Below are positions 43,132-52,040 of a stretch of DNA of 64,000 nucleotides, in pieces. How positions within the stretch are numbered: position 1 is the first letter of the stretch; each line of letters opens with the position of its first letter. The stretch is from CALZBJ01 sp945619025 (lineage in GTDB: Bacteria; Pseudomonadota; Gammaproteobacteria; Cardiobacteriales; Wohlfahrtiimonadaceae). The DNA lies in contig CALZBJ010000003.1 in the NCBI GenBank assembly GCA_945619025.1, forward strand, positions 134,335 through 198,334, written 5' to 3'. The notes beneath the pieces are model-generated. The model was given only the letters and a program-made list of their open reading frames with translations, had not been told where the DNA came from and did not search any database. A program made the position numbers and the translations under genes.

Positions 43132-44211
43132 TTATTGTGATGGCTGATTGAGTCTATCAGCCAGATATTGCAAGCCAATTAAGGTTGGATCGGCATGCTC
43201 AATTAGATAGGTGGGTATCGTTTTTAGATAATTATTGACGGTAAGATTTTCCTCAAACCGCTCCCGAAATGGGCTGTTTGCCAAAAAGTCAGCAAAGCGG
43301 GGAACAAGACCTCCTCCAATGTAGATCCCGTCCCGTGCACCCGTTGTGAGCGCGATATTGCTCGCTATCGTCGCAAGCAGTAAGCTGTAACGCGTTAAAA
43401 CCGCTCTCGCAAAAGGCTCATTCTCCGTTAATGCTGAATGGATCAAGGTTTCCGGCGAATTAAAGGTTGGGTGTTTATCGTATAAAAGCGCCATCGCATC
43501 GATCAGTCGTTTAATTCCATGAGTGCCGGAAAGCAGATCTTCCAAAATGATCGGATAGGGCGCGCGTTTCCCTTTGAGAAGAGAGGGCGTGTTACTTAAA
43601 AGCGATAACAGCGCAATCTCTTCTTGATCAAAGGGCGCAAAGACCGAATGCCCGCCTTCTGATGCAATGATGATCGGTTCAAAATGGGGAGAAATTGAGG
43701 AAGTGGGCACCACTAAGGTGGCCGTTCCAAAGCCAGACCCGGGACCAATGAGTGCTTTGATGATTGGCGCGTTTTGGTTTGAATTAGACGATTGAGCCTT
43801 AGTCGAATCGGATTCTGTTAAATCGGCTTCGCTTGTTCCAATAACCCGAAGATCGGTCTGCTCGAGCTTTAATAGACTATAGGCGAGCGCCTTAAAATCA
43901 TTAATCAGCGTCAGTGTTCCACCACGTTTTTTAAGGGCTTCTCGGAGCGCTTTTTGGGAAAATCCCCAATGATTATTGGTGAGCTGTATCGCGTCTTCCA
44001 CAAGGGGAGAGGCGATCGCGATAAGATAATGAGTCGGCGCATTAGGCGCGTTTTGAGTTTCTATTTCTAAATAATGCTCAATCACCTCAAGTGGGGACTG
44101 AAATTGCCGTGACTCGAGGGTTATTTGAGAAAAAATCTCTCCATCTGCGTAGAGCGCTAGCCGAGAAAAGGTAGCGCCAAAATCTGCGATTAAGGAGAGC
44201 GTTTGCATCAT
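43132..44211 (-). CDS. glk: Glucokinase
   Basis: A 359-residue ROK-unrelated Glk-type kinase. N-terminal phosphate loop LIADFGATFSRLALY (in place of ADIGGTNARLAL), substrate region LTLINDFKALAYSLLKLEQ, PGSGFGTATLVV, EGGHSVFAPFDQEE and a C-terminal DGIYIGGGLVPRF. It phosphorylates glucose with ATP. A Ser/Gln/Asn-rich insert near residues 128-148 (SDSTKAQSSNSNQNAPIIK) and the phosphate-loop changes GATF versus GGTN are unusual, so the activity deserves a check. The first ATG overlaps the engB stop (ATGATG), so the two are coupled. The RpiR-type regulator follows. Confidence 0.88.
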   Translation of the reverse strand: MMQTLSLIADFGATFSRLALYADGEIFSQITLESRQFQSPLEVIEHYLEIETQNAPNAPTHYLIAIASPLVEDAIQLTNNHWGFSQKALREALKKRGGTLTLINDFKALAYSLLKLEQTDLRVIGTSEADLTESDSTKAQSSNSNQNAPIIKALIGPGSGFGTATLVVPTSSISPHFEPIIIASEGGHSVFAPFDQEEIALLSLLSNTPSLLKGKRAPYPIILEDLLSGTHGIKRLIDAMALLYDKHPTFNSPETLIHSALTENEPFARAVLTRYSLLLATIASNIALTTGARDGIYIGGGLVPRFADFLANSPFRERFEENLTVNNYLKTIPTYLIEHADPTLIGLQYLADRLNQPSQ

Positions 44212-44957
44212 TTAGAAGAAGGCTCCTCTAAAACCTCATCAGAGTCGTCTGCGTCAAATTCGTCTGTATCGAACTCGTCGAACTCACCTGCGTCATCAAA
44301 CTCATCCGCTTCATCGTCGATGAAATTATCAGGATTGCCGTAAAAATCGAGCCATTCGCCTAAATAACCATAGAGTTCATCAAGGCCGATTTCAGGCTTT
44401 GTCGATGAAAAGAGCTGCACAGTGAGTGGCATCTCAAATTCAGCGAGCTGTTTTTTCGCGCGTTGAAGATTTTTAAAGGCTTCATTACGGCTCAATTTAT
44501 CCGCTTTGGTTAAGAGAACGTGCGTCGGCAATTCACGAAATTCACACCAGTGAAGCATTTGTAGATCAAGTTCAGTGAGCGGATGACGTGAATCGACGAG
44601 CATAATGAGCATGTCGAGGGTTTCGCGGCTCTCAAAGTAGTTTTGTAAAATATTTTGCCAATGTAGACGGATTCGTTCCGGCACTTTCGCATAGCCGTAT
44701 CCGGGGAGATCGACTAAATAGAGGTCGTCTTTGACGGTGAAATAGTTGATCAATTGCGTACGCCCGGGCGTTTTACTCGTGCGCGCAAGGTTGCGTTTGG
44801 AAGTAATGAGATTAAGCGCGCTCGATTTACCCGCATTCGAGCGGCCAGCAAACGCGATCTCAGAACGGCTCTCAGGGAGCTGCTTTAAATCATTGGCACT
44901 CGTAGCAAATTCGGTGCGTTGCAGCATTTTTTGTACATCTTTAGTTGAGAGGGTCAT
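44208..44957 (-). CDS. engB: Ribosome biogenesis GTP-binding protein EngB (YihA/YsxC)
   Basis: A 249-residue GTPase: G1 FAGRSNAGKSSALN, G2 TPGRTQLINYF, G3 VDLPGYGYAKV, G4 LTKADKL. The family acts in 50S assembly. The frame is open to 45071, but the ATG at 44957 has a strong AAGGAGG just before it and gives the family start. The last 45 or so residues are very acidic (EFDDAGEFDEFDTDEFDADD), an extension not found in the typical 200-residue E. coli protein. It overlaps the upstream gene by 17 bases and glk by four. Confidence 0.95.
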   Translation of the reverse strand: MTLSTKDVQKMLQRTEFATSANDLKQLPESRSEIAFAGRSNAGKSSALNLITSKRNLARTSKTPGRTQLINYFTVKDDLYLVDLPGYGYAKVPERIRLHWQNILQNYFESRETLDMLIMLVDSRHPLTELDLQMLHWCEFRELPTHVLLTKADKLSRNEAFKNLQRAKKQLAEFEMPLTVQLFSSTKPEIGLDELYGYLGEWLDFYGNPDNFIDDEADEFDDAGEFDEFDTDEFDADDSDEVLEEPSSK

Positions 44958-45369
44958 GATCGGCCTCCTTCTCGGTTTGGTTGAGTCGTTCCTGCTCAAG
45001 ACTGCACTCGGCGGCAATGAGCTGCATAAAGGGTAGGTAGCGCTTTTGAACCTCGTCAATAAACGCCTCATCTTTTAAGCTTGGCTCTATCCCTTTCATC
45101 GATTGTTCGGTGATGCGATTGAGTTCATTTGCGGCGCTATTGCCCATCAGATCGACGGTGTTAATGGCAATGCAGCGCGACTCAAATTCGGTCAAGAGCC
45201 CCTCGTTAATTTTGGAATCTTGCAGGGTATGCATTTTGAGCATAATGGAGCGGGTCATAAAATCGTAATCTTGCGCCATTTTTTCGGTCACATTAAAGGA
45301 AATTTGTGCATGTGAAAGAGCACTTCCCATAAGTGAAATGAAGGTGATTGCGAGAATGCGACGGGTCAT
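44941..45369 (-). CDS. Secreted hypothetical protein
   Basis: A 142-residue protein with a signal peptide (MTRRILAITFISLMGSALSHA, cleavage near 21). The mature part is helical and polar, with two cysteines (ESRCIAIN, AECSLEQ) and no recognised domain. GGGAGC precedes the ATG at 45369; the frame is open further upstream but has no start as good. It overlaps the start of engB by 17 bases, so the two are translated from one message. Function unknown. Confidence 0.65.
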   Translation of the reverse strand: MTRRILAITFISLMGSALSHAQISFNVTEKMAQDYDFMTRSIMLKMHTLQDSKINEGLLTEFESRCIAINTVDLMGNSAANELNRITEQSMKGIEPSLKDEAFIDEVQKRYLPFMQLIAAECSLEQERLNQTEKEADHDPLN

Positions 45370-45462
45370 AAAGAGCTCCCTTTGCCAAGCGAAATAGATG
45401 ACTACTAAAGCAGTACAGTTTACCAAAAATAGCCACTTTTGCTAAGCACTTAGGGGGAATAA

Positions 45463-45681
45463 TTATTCATCCGCTTGATCTTCGTTGTCATTATTTTGTT
45501 TCACGCTTTTTGGGCGGAGTAGGGCAACGAGCGTCCCCAAGAGACCAAACAGAATCACGATGGCGTAAAAGCCTAAAATAAGGAAGAGCGGGATGAGTAA
45601 AATTAGATAAAACATGTAGCGATTCAGGAGGAAATAGGGTAATTTTAGATAAAAGTCGACAATAAAAACCGTTTTCGACAT
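45463..45681 (-). CDS. Small membrane protein, doubtful
   Basis: A possible 72-residue protein with a long hydrophobic segment (MFYLILLIPLFLILGFYAIV to LLGTLVALL) and an acidic, Asn-rich tail. No good Shine-Dalgarno stands before the ATG at 45681, nor before the internal ATG at 45615. The coding look, a single membrane anchor with a charged cytoplasmic tail, is plausible but the translation signals are not. Confidence 0.35.
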   Translation of the reverse strand: MSKTVFIVDFYLKLPYFLLNRYMFYLILLIPLFLILGFYAIVILFGLLGTLVALLRPKSVKQNNDNEDQADE

Positions 45682-45821
45682 GAAATTGTTATGTCACTAT
45701 GGTAGGCTTATAAACTTGTTTTAACTTAGCTGATGAATTCTATAGCAATTTTTCACCGATTAAAACAGATCTTTGTTAATTATCTCCAGAGCTTAATTTT
45801 GGAGGAAGGAAAAGTAATAAT

Positions 45822-47972
45822 ATGGCGGTAACCGATCAAAAAGGAATAATGCCAGAAAAGGAGACGCAAAAACGATTCTATTCTGCGCTGCATCTCCCTG
45901 TATTTATCAGTGCAAATCTTATCATCTTCTCGATCATTGCACTGGCGCTCTTTCACCCTGATGCGAAGTCATTTTTTGCCGATATTCTCGCATGGATTAC
46001 CGAAAATTTAAGTTGGTACTATCTTCTTGCGGTGGGGGTGATTCTCATCTCATTTGTCTTTGTGGCGCTTAGTCGCTACGGTACGATAAAACTCGGGCCT
46101 GACCATTCAGAACCGGCTTACAGTGATGGCAGTTGGTTCGCGATGCTCTTCTCAACCGGGATGGGGATTGGGATCATGTTCTTTGGAGTCGCCGAGCCGC
46201 TTTTACACTATTTAATGCCCCCCGTTGGGGATGCGGAAACGGTGAGAACGGCGAAAGAAGCCATGAATATCACCTTTTTCCACTGGGGCTTACATGCCTG
46301 GGCGATCTATGGAATTGTTGGTCTTGTGCTCGCTTACTTTAGTTTTAGAATGAATTTGCCGCTTGCACTTCGTTCAGCGCTTTTCCCGATGATTGGCGAT
46401 CGAATTTACGGCCGTTGGGGCGATACCATCGATACCTTTGCAGTGGTTGGAACCGTTTTTGGTGTGGCGACAACGCTTGGATTTGGAGTCATGCAGATCA
46501 ATACGGGATTAAGCTATATCTTCCCAGATCACATTCAAGTAACCCCTGGCGTTCAGGTAATTTTAATTATTGTAACGACGGCGTGTGCCACCCTTTCGGT
46601 GAGTATGGGGCTTGATCGCGGAATTAAAATCCTCTCAGAAGCGAACCTTGTGTTGGCGTTTGTGCTGGTGCTCTTTATCTTCCTCTTTGGCGGTAAAGTG
46701 GTCTATTTGATGCAGGCATTGATGCAAAACATCGGGGCGTATTTCTCTGACATTATCAATAAAACCTTTAATCTATATAGTTATGAAGCCGCGGCGTCTC
46801 CTGAGGTGAAAAAGATTACCGAAGGTTGGTTAGGCGGTTGGACGATTGCATATTGGGGCTGGTGGATTGCTTGGTCTCCATTTGTGGGGATGTTCATTGC
46901 GCGCATCTCTCGCGGCCGTACCATTCGTAACTTTGTTGGCGGGGTGCTCTTAATTCCAGCGGGCTTTACCTTCTTTTGGATGACCACATTTGGTAACTCA
47001 GCCATCGATATGATCGCAAACGACGGCATTATGGAGCTTAAAGAGGTACTCCTCGGGCAAGATGGTAGCTCCAAAGCGCTCTTTGCCTTTATTAGCCATT
47101 TCCCGGTATCTGAAGGGGTGCAAACCTTTATCTCTGCGGAAACCGTCCGTGGCATAATCTCCTTTGTAGCCGTTGTGATGGTTGCAGTTTTCTTTGTGAC
47201 AAGTGCCGACTCTGGGGCGCTGGTGATGGATATGCTTGCATCAAAACAAGGCTTAACTGATACGCCGCTTTGGCAACGGATTTTCTGGGGCTCGATTACC
47301 GGTGTGATCGCGGTTGTGCTCCTGATTAACGGGGGACTTGAAGCGCTGCAAACGGTTTCGACCATGTCAGCATTCCCCTTTAGTATTATCATCTTGCTCT
47401 CAATCTTCGGGCTCTTTAAAGCGCTCCGCATGGATTACGGTAAGATCGATATTCGTAATAAAGCGCAGATGTACGTTCAGCCAAGCACAATCGATTCGGG
47501 CGGTTGGCAGAAGCGCTTGCGTAACTTAGTGGTGTATCCGCGTCGTGGCCATGTGGTGAAATTTATTGAAGCTGTGATTTTGCCCGCCTTTGAAGAGGTA
47601 AAAGCCGAATTTGCAAAGCAGGGCATTAAAGCCACCATTACCCAAGTTGATGATTGCGATGTGCGTTTTGAGGTGGAGCATGGTGAGAATGCGAACTTTA
47701 TGTATCGCGTTAAAGCACGCCACTATCTCAAACCGGACTTTGGCCATGAAGGGGCAAGTACGACCGAAGGGGGCGATGATCTCGCCGATGATCAAAAATA
47801 TTTCCGCGCCGAGGTTTATCTCGATGATGGAAGTAAAGGCTACGATATTATGGGCTATACCAAAGATAATATTAGTAATGACATTGTCGATCAGTACACA
47901 AGCCACCTCTACTTTATCCAACATTATGAGATGAACTCAGATTATGATGTGGGCAGTAACCCGAATGGCTAA
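45822..47972 (+). CDS. BCCT family transporter (BetT-like)
   Basis: A 716-residue transporter of the betaine/choline/carnitine family with twelve membrane helices and a long C-terminal cytoplasmic domain of the BetT type (from about residue 560). The aromatic-box region GGWTIAYWGWWIAWSPFVGMFIARIS with SRGRTIRNFV, and FFGVAEPLLHYLMPP, are the family signatures. It probably imports choline or betaine with sodium or protons for osmoprotection. The GGAGGAAGG site lies before the ATG; a second ATG nine codons in is possible. No choline oxidation genes adjoin it. Confidence 0.93.
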   Translation: MAVTDQKGIMPEKETQKRFYSALHLPVFISANLIIFSIIALALFHPDAKSFFADILAWITENLSWYYLLAVGVILISFVFVALSRYGTIKLGPDHSEPAYSDGSWFAMLFSTGMGIGIMFFGVAEPLLHYLMPPVGDAETVRTAKEAMNITFFHWGLHAWAIYGIVGLVLAYFSFRMNLPLALRSALFPMIGDRIYGRWGDTIDTFAVVGTVFGVATTLGFGVMQINTGLSYIFPDHIQVTPGVQVILIIVTTACATLSVSMGLDRGIKILSEANLVLAFVLVLFIFLFGGKVVYLMQALMQNIGAYFSDIINKTFNLYSYEAAASPEVKKITEGWLGGWTIAYWGWWIAWSPFVGMFIARISRGRTIRNFVGGVLLIPAGFTFFWMTTFGNSAIDMIANDGIMELKEVLLGQDGSSKALFAFISHFPVSEGVQTFISAETVRGIISFVAVVMVAVFFVTSADSGALVMDMLASKQGLTDTPLWQRIFWGSITGVIAVVLLINGGLEALQTVSTMSAFPFSIIILLSIFGLFKALRMDYGKIDIRNKAQMYVQPSTIDSGGWQKRLRNLVVYPRRGHVVKFIEAVILPAFEEVKAEFAKQGIKATITQVDDCDVRFEVEHGENANFMYRVKARHYLKPDFGHEGASTTEGGDDLADDQKYFRAEVYLDDGSKGYDIMGYTKDNISNDIVDQYTSHLYFIQHYEMNSDYDVGSNPNG

Positions 47973-48028
47973 GTGGTTAAAGTACGAGAATAAGATGATT
48001 TGATGTGATCTAATCATGAATCATCACG

Positions 48029-48069
48029 CAAAAAAAAAGCCGAGTTTCCATAAGAGCTCGGCTTTTTTT
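48029..48069. terminator. Bidirectional terminator between BCCT gene and apaH
   Basis: AAAAAAGCCGAG and CTCGGCTTTTTTT form a 12-bp stem, T-runs on both strands, between convergent genes. Confidence 0.88.
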
Positions 48070-48093
48070 ACGTCCATATTTAATTGAAGAATG

Positions 48094-48951
48094 TTAAAAA
48101 AGAAGGGTATCTTTTTTGTGCGAGATATCGATGCCGGCATGGCTTTTCACCTGCGCGACTTTAAAGGGATAACTACTGATCTCAACGGCGGTCATCTCTC
48201 CTTGCCACACGCAACCGCTATCGATGCAGAGCGTGGCATTTTCTTCATGAAAACCAAGACTTGCCCAGTGCCCGAAAATAATCTGAGTGGGCGATGATTT
48301 CCGTAGGATCGAGAACCAAGGGGTTAACCCTTCAGCCTCAAAGGTCTGCTCTTTGGTCTCAAGATCAAGAGCGAAATCCTCATGGAGAAGGCGCATGCGA
48401 GTAAAGGCATTGATGATATAACGAATGCGATCAATCCCGGTTAAATCAGGCGACCAGGCATTCGGCGTATTGCCAAACATGGCGCGGGTAAAATCGTGAT
48501 AAGCGGCTTTATTAAAGGTCCGCAGATACGCTTCCGCCTCTTTTGCATAGCCAAGCGCTTCCTCGATCGACCACATCGGCGGAATTCCCGCGTGGACAAT
48601 GGCAATATCAAGATCCTGACGATAGATCATCAGCGGTAAATGGCGCAGATACTCGATAATCTCATCGCGATTGGGCGCATTGTGAAGACTCTCATAGGTA
48701 TCGCGCGGACGAAGCCCAATATGCCCTTCAGCATAGACAAGATAAGAGAGATCATGATTGCCTAAAATAGGGAAGATCGAGTCACGATTTTGCATAATAT
48801 ATTCGATCGTTTCCAGCGATTTTGGCCCTCGATTGACAAGGTCGCCGACGAGATAAATCGTATCGTATTGCGGATCAAATTCGATCGTTTCGAGAAGATC
48901 AATAAACTCATCGAAACACCCGTGAATATCGCCAATTACATAGGTTGCCAT
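48094..48951 (-). CDS. apaH: Bis(5'-nucleosyl)-tetraphosphatase, symmetrical
   Basis: A 285-residue metallophosphatase cleaving Ap4A to two ADP. Calcineurin-like motifs: TYVIGDIHGCFDEF (D-x-H), YLVGDLVNRGPKSLE (GDxxxRG), ILGNHD (GNHD) and IVHAGIPPMW (a His-x-G), all at the expected order. A C-terminal GHWASLGFHEENATLCIDSGCVWQG is also typical. It lies four bases after the TPR gene on the minus strand. E. coli apaH is in an operon with surA, pdxA and ksgA; that context is absent here. Confidence 0.96.
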   Translation of the reverse strand: MATYVIGDIHGCFDEFIDLLETIEFDPQYDTIYLVGDLVNRGPKSLETIEYIMQNRDSIFPILGNHDLSYLVYAEGHIGLRPRDTYESLHNAPNRDEIIEYLRHLPLMIYRQDLDIAIVHAGIPPMWSIEEALGYAKEAEAYLRTFNKAAYHDFTRAMFGNTPNAWSPDLTGIDRIRYIINAFTRMRLLHEDFALDLETKEQTFEAEGLTPWFSILRKSSPTQIIFGHWASLGFHEENATLCIDSGCVWQGEMTAVEISSYPFKVAQVKSHAGIDISHKKDTLLF

Positions 48952-48955
48952 GGCG

Positions 48956-50113
48956 TTATCTCCTTTTGTCTAAATAGGTGAGTAGGGTACGAACCCCTTT
49001 TAAGTGTGCGCGGTTCGACCAAGGGAAGGTGCCGGAAAATTCCTCATCCATCTTTTCAGGCTCCACTTCCTGAATAAACTGGAAAATATCCTCTTCACCA
49101 GTGTACGAGAGGAGCTGGGTTGCCCGATTATAGTAGGGAACGGCACGTTCAGGGCGCTTGGTCTCGGTATAAAAATAAACGAGATCAAAAAGCGCGGTAA
49201 TGGAGTAATAGTGCGTCTCTTTAGGGTCGCCCGTAAGACTTATATTGGTATTTTTAAGCGCCTCTAAATAGTAATTTTCCGCCTCGCTTTCTTTGCCTAA
49301 ACGCATGGTGACCCAGCCGAGCATCGATTCGGTGCGGCCTAAATTATAAAGGTCTTGATTGGTGATCGATTCATGCAGTTTTTTCTTCTCTTTTAAGACC
49401 GCTTCCGCCTGTAAAAAGTCCTCATAATCGATATAAAAAAGCGCGTAATTTTCAAAGGCCAAAATGGTGCGTATGTCGTTAAAGCCAAGGTTCGCGAGAT
49501 CTTTCTCTAGGGCTAAATTATAAAGCTCGCCGGCGATATCAATGTTACTTTCAAGCTCATTAAACCACGCTAAAATCCGTAAAGAGGCGCTATATTGCGG
49601 AGAATAGGGTGCTTTTTTGCGAATTTCAACGGACTTTTCAAGAAGCTCGATCACTTTTAAACGATCGGCCTCAAGATAATCATAGGTCCAAATTAGCCCC
49701 TCATAACTATCGGCAACGCGAAGCGATTGATCGGGATATTCCGCGTAGATCTCTTTGGCTTTTTGATAGAGATAGCGTGCAAAAAAGCGATCTTCATTAA
49801 ATTCGGCCATTAAAAAGAGGGTATCGGCGTAAGCTAAATTGCTCTCATCTGAACGATCTTTACGCTCCTTAATGTAGCCAAGCATCGCTTCCACCGCGCC
49901 TTTTTTATCGCGCTGATCGAGGAAAGTTTTGGTCTCGAACGTGAGAAAGCCATACTGTTTAATCCACTCTTTTACCGACTCTTTTCCGGCTTTAAACGGG
50001 GAAGCTGCAGCATAATTATAGATAATCGAGGAGAGCACAAGCCCGACGATTGCGAGCATGCGAAGACAATTGCGCTGCATTGACCTCTCAAGCCTATAAC
50101 TACTCTGCCTCAT
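48956..50113 (-). CDS. Exported TPR protein
   Basis: A 385-residue protein with an N-terminal membrane or signal segment (MLAIVGLVLSSIIYNYAAA, about 18-38) and helical repeats of the TPR type: YEGLIWTYDYLEADRLKVIELL, IAGELYNLALEK, RTESMLGWVTMRLGKESEAENYYLEALK, LVYFYTETKRPERAVPYYNRATQ. The specific role is not recognised; TPR arrays hold protein complexes. Starts at 50113 (TAGGTAG site) and 50080 (AGAGGT site) are both possible. It lies between mutY and apaH, nearly touching both. Confidence 0.68.
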   Translation of the reverse strand: MRQSSYRLERSMQRNCLRMLAIVGLVLSSIIYNYAAASPFKAGKESVKEWIKQYGFLTFETKTFLDQRDKKGAVEAMLGYIKERKDRSDESNLAYADTLFLMAEFNEDRFFARYLYQKAKEIYAEYPDQSLRVADSYEGLIWTYDYLEADRLKVIELLEKSVEIRKKAPYSPQYSASLRILAWFNELESNIDIAGELYNLALEKDLANLGFNDIRTILAFENYALFYIDYEDFLQAEAVLKEKKKLHESITNQDLYNLGRTESMLGWVTMRLGKESEAENYYLEALKNTNISLTGDPKETHYYSITALFDLVYFYTETKRPERAVPYYNRATQLLSYTGEEDIFQFIQEVEPEKMDEEFSGTFPWSNRAHLKGVRTLLTYLDKRR

Positions 50114-50115
50114 AT

Positions 50116-51282
50116 CTACCTAATCGGTTGTTGTAATGGAATAGAAACCTTGAGTAATTGTAGCAGATCTGCGATCGGTTTCGGTACTGGGTAGCGGGAA
50201 AGTTCTGATTTTTTTACCCAAATTCCACTTGGGTAAAGTTCGGTTAAGAGGCTTTTTTGTGCTGGTTCGAGCACAATGAGATGGGGTTTTCCGATCAAGG
50301 TATAATGTGAAAATTGATGACGAAAGGCATCGATTTCGAAATGATTTTCGGGCGTGAATTGGTTTTCCTCGCACCAATTAAGCGGATTTTCCTGCTCCAA
50401 TAGTTCAGGAAAGGAGTAGAGCCCACCCCAAATGCCTTTATCGGGGCGCTCTTCGAAAAAGTAACAGGTTTCATCAGATGTTTGCCCAGTGTGATCTGCA
50501 TCATCCGTATGGCCGAGGGTGCTTTCAAAAATAAGCAGATGACGCGTATGAGTGGGTTTCGCCTTTTTAGGATTCGGGCGCGGTAACTGAGCCACTTCAT
50601 CGTTTTGATATCCCAAACAGTGAGCTTGGAAAAAACAGCGCTCACAGGTCGGTTTTTTACTGCAGAGCGTCGCGCCAAAATCCATAATCGCTTGAGTATA
50701 ATCGGCGGGGCGCTCTTTAGAGGCGAAGGTGTCAGCAAAAGGTTGCAAGATTTTATCGAGCTGATTGCGCGGGGCGGTGCAGCCTAAAATACGGGCGAGC
50801 ACACGGCGCACATTGCCATCTAAAATGGCATAGGGAAGATTATAGCCTTGGGATAAAATGGCAGCCGCGGTGGTATTGCCAATCCCTTTGAGCTCAATTA
50901 GCGCATTAAATTGATCGGGAATAAGCCCACCATAATTTTCACATAAGGCAATCGCGGTGTGATGGAGATTACGTGCGCGGCTATAATAACCCAGCCCTTC
51001 CCATGCTTTTAACACCTCATCAATCGGCGCAAGGGCAAGCGCCTCAACGCTTGGAAATTGCGCCATAAAATTCTCAAAATAGGGAATGACGGTGGCAACT
51101 TGCGTCTGTTGCAACATAATTTCCGATACCCACACGCGATAGAGATTGGTCTTAAGATCAAACGCCTCAGAGGGTTTCCACGGCAGATGATGGCGGCCAT
51201 GTTCATCAAACCACGCAAGCAGTTGTTCGGTAAAAATGGCGTAATGATCGCTATGAAAGGGCGCTAAAAAGTGCTCACTCAT
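50116..51282 (-). CDS. mutY: Adenine DNA glycosylase MutY
   Basis: A 388-residue glycosylase removing A opposite 8-oxoguanine. Blocks: WFDEHGRHHLPWK, VWVSEIMLQQTQVATVIPYF (catalytic Glu), the helix-hairpin-helix ELKGIGNTTAAAILSQGYN with VRRVLAR, the Asp in AILDGNVRR, and a C-terminal NUDIX-like domain from about 240. The 4Fe-4S loop reads CSKKPTCERCFFQAHC, that is C-x5-C-x2-C-x5-C, one residue shorter than the usual x6. The ATG at 51282 overlaps the cmoM stop (ATGA); a TTG at 51321 is less likely. Confidence 0.95.
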   Translation of the reverse strand: MSEHFLAPFHSDHYAIFTEQLLAWFDEHGRHHLPWKPSEAFDLKTNLYRVWVSEIMLQQTQVATVIPYFENFMAQFPSVEALALAPIDEVLKAWEGLGYYSRARNLHHTAIALCENYGGLIPDQFNALIELKGIGNTTAAAILSQGYNLPYAILDGNVRRVLARILGCTAPRNQLDKILQPFADTFASKERPADYTQAIMDFGATLCSKKPTCERCFFQAHCLGYQNDEVAQLPRPNPKKAKPTHTRHLLIFESTLGHTDDADHTGQTSDETCYFFEERPDKGIWGGLYSFPELLEQENPLNWCEENQFTPENHFEIDAFRHQFSHYTLIGKPHLIVLEPAQKSLLTELYPSGIWVKKSELSRYPVPKPIADLLQLLKVSIPLQQPIR

Positions 51283-52040
51283 TTTTGATAGACCCAGTGC
51301 AGATAGCGCGCGGTGTGGCAATATTCAGGCAGTTCGCCATAGTGAAGCTCCATCTCAATTCGCTCCGACTCTTCGATTTTTTCTTGGTTTTTCTTGGTCA
51401 TATAATCGTGAAAGACACGAATCCCACTCTGTTTAAGGGGCGACAGCCCAAGCTCTGAGAGCATTTTTGCCATCGTTACCGGTGAGAGCGGATTGATCGG
51501 CGTTAAACTTCCCGGATGGCGCTTAAAGGTGCCTTCACCGTCGGTTTCATGCTCAATCACGCGGAAATTCCCACGAATAAGATTATGGAAGATGAGTCCT
51601 TGTTTATTATAAAAAAGCAGCGAGAGCACGCCTCCTTTTTTAAGGTAGGGCAGGACTTTTTCTAAAATCATTTTTGGCGATTCGGTCCATTCAAGAACCG
51701 CATGGAGGAGAATCAGATCAAAGGTGTTAGGGAGATTGAGCGTATCAATCTCTTCGGCGCGAACCTTAAAAAAGGTAGCAGGATACTGTGCATTACGAAA
51801 GTTAAGCTCGGCCTTTTCAATCATCGTTGAGGGCTCGATTAGAGTAATGTCGTGGCCTTTTTCGGCAAGAGAAAGGGAGAAAATCCCGCTTCCGCCGCCA
51901 ATATCGAGCACCTTTTTCGGACGATCATTGAGATTGAGCGCATTAAAATCCCGCGTCAACACATTAAGACGCAACCGCCCCTTAAAGGAGCGGTAGATCT
52001 TTTCATGAAAATGCTGATCAAGTGTATCAAAGTGAAGCAT
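51279..52040 (-). CDS. cmoM: tRNA 5-carboxymethoxyuridine methyltransferase CmoM
   Basis: A 253-residue SAM-dependent methyltransferase. The SAM loop is VLDIGGGSGIFSLSLAE near residues 44-60; further blocks are LILLHAVLEWTESPKMIL, GGVLSLLFYNKQGLIFHNLIRGNF and SGIRVFHDYM, which are all CmoM (SmtA/YecP) features. It methylates cmo5U34 to mcmo5U in several tRNAs. It overlaps uraA by one base and mutY by four, so cmoM-mutY are coupled to uraA. Confidence 0.93.
   Translation of the reverse strand: MLHFDTLDQHFHEKIYRSFKGRLRLNVLTRDFNALNLNDRPKKVLDIGGGSGIFSLSLAEKGHDITLIEPSTMIEKAELNFRNAQYPATFFKVRAEEIDTLNLPNTFDLILLHAVLEWTESPKMILEKVLPYLKKGGVLSLLFYNKQGLIFHNLIRGNFRVIEHETDGEGTFKRHPGSLTPINPLSPVTMAKMLSELGLSPLKQSGIRVFHDYMTKKNQEKIEESERIEMELHYGELPEYCHTARYLHWVYQK

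Noticed and set aside
45601..45640. AGGAGGAAA on the plus strand as a ribosome site
   Set aside because: No ATG, GTG or TTG with an open frame follows at the right distance, so no plus-strand gene starts there.
47526..47924. Minus-strand frame of 132 residues opposite the BCCT transporter
   Set aside because: It is a shadow of the transporter's C-terminal domain; codon use and motifs belong to the plus strand.
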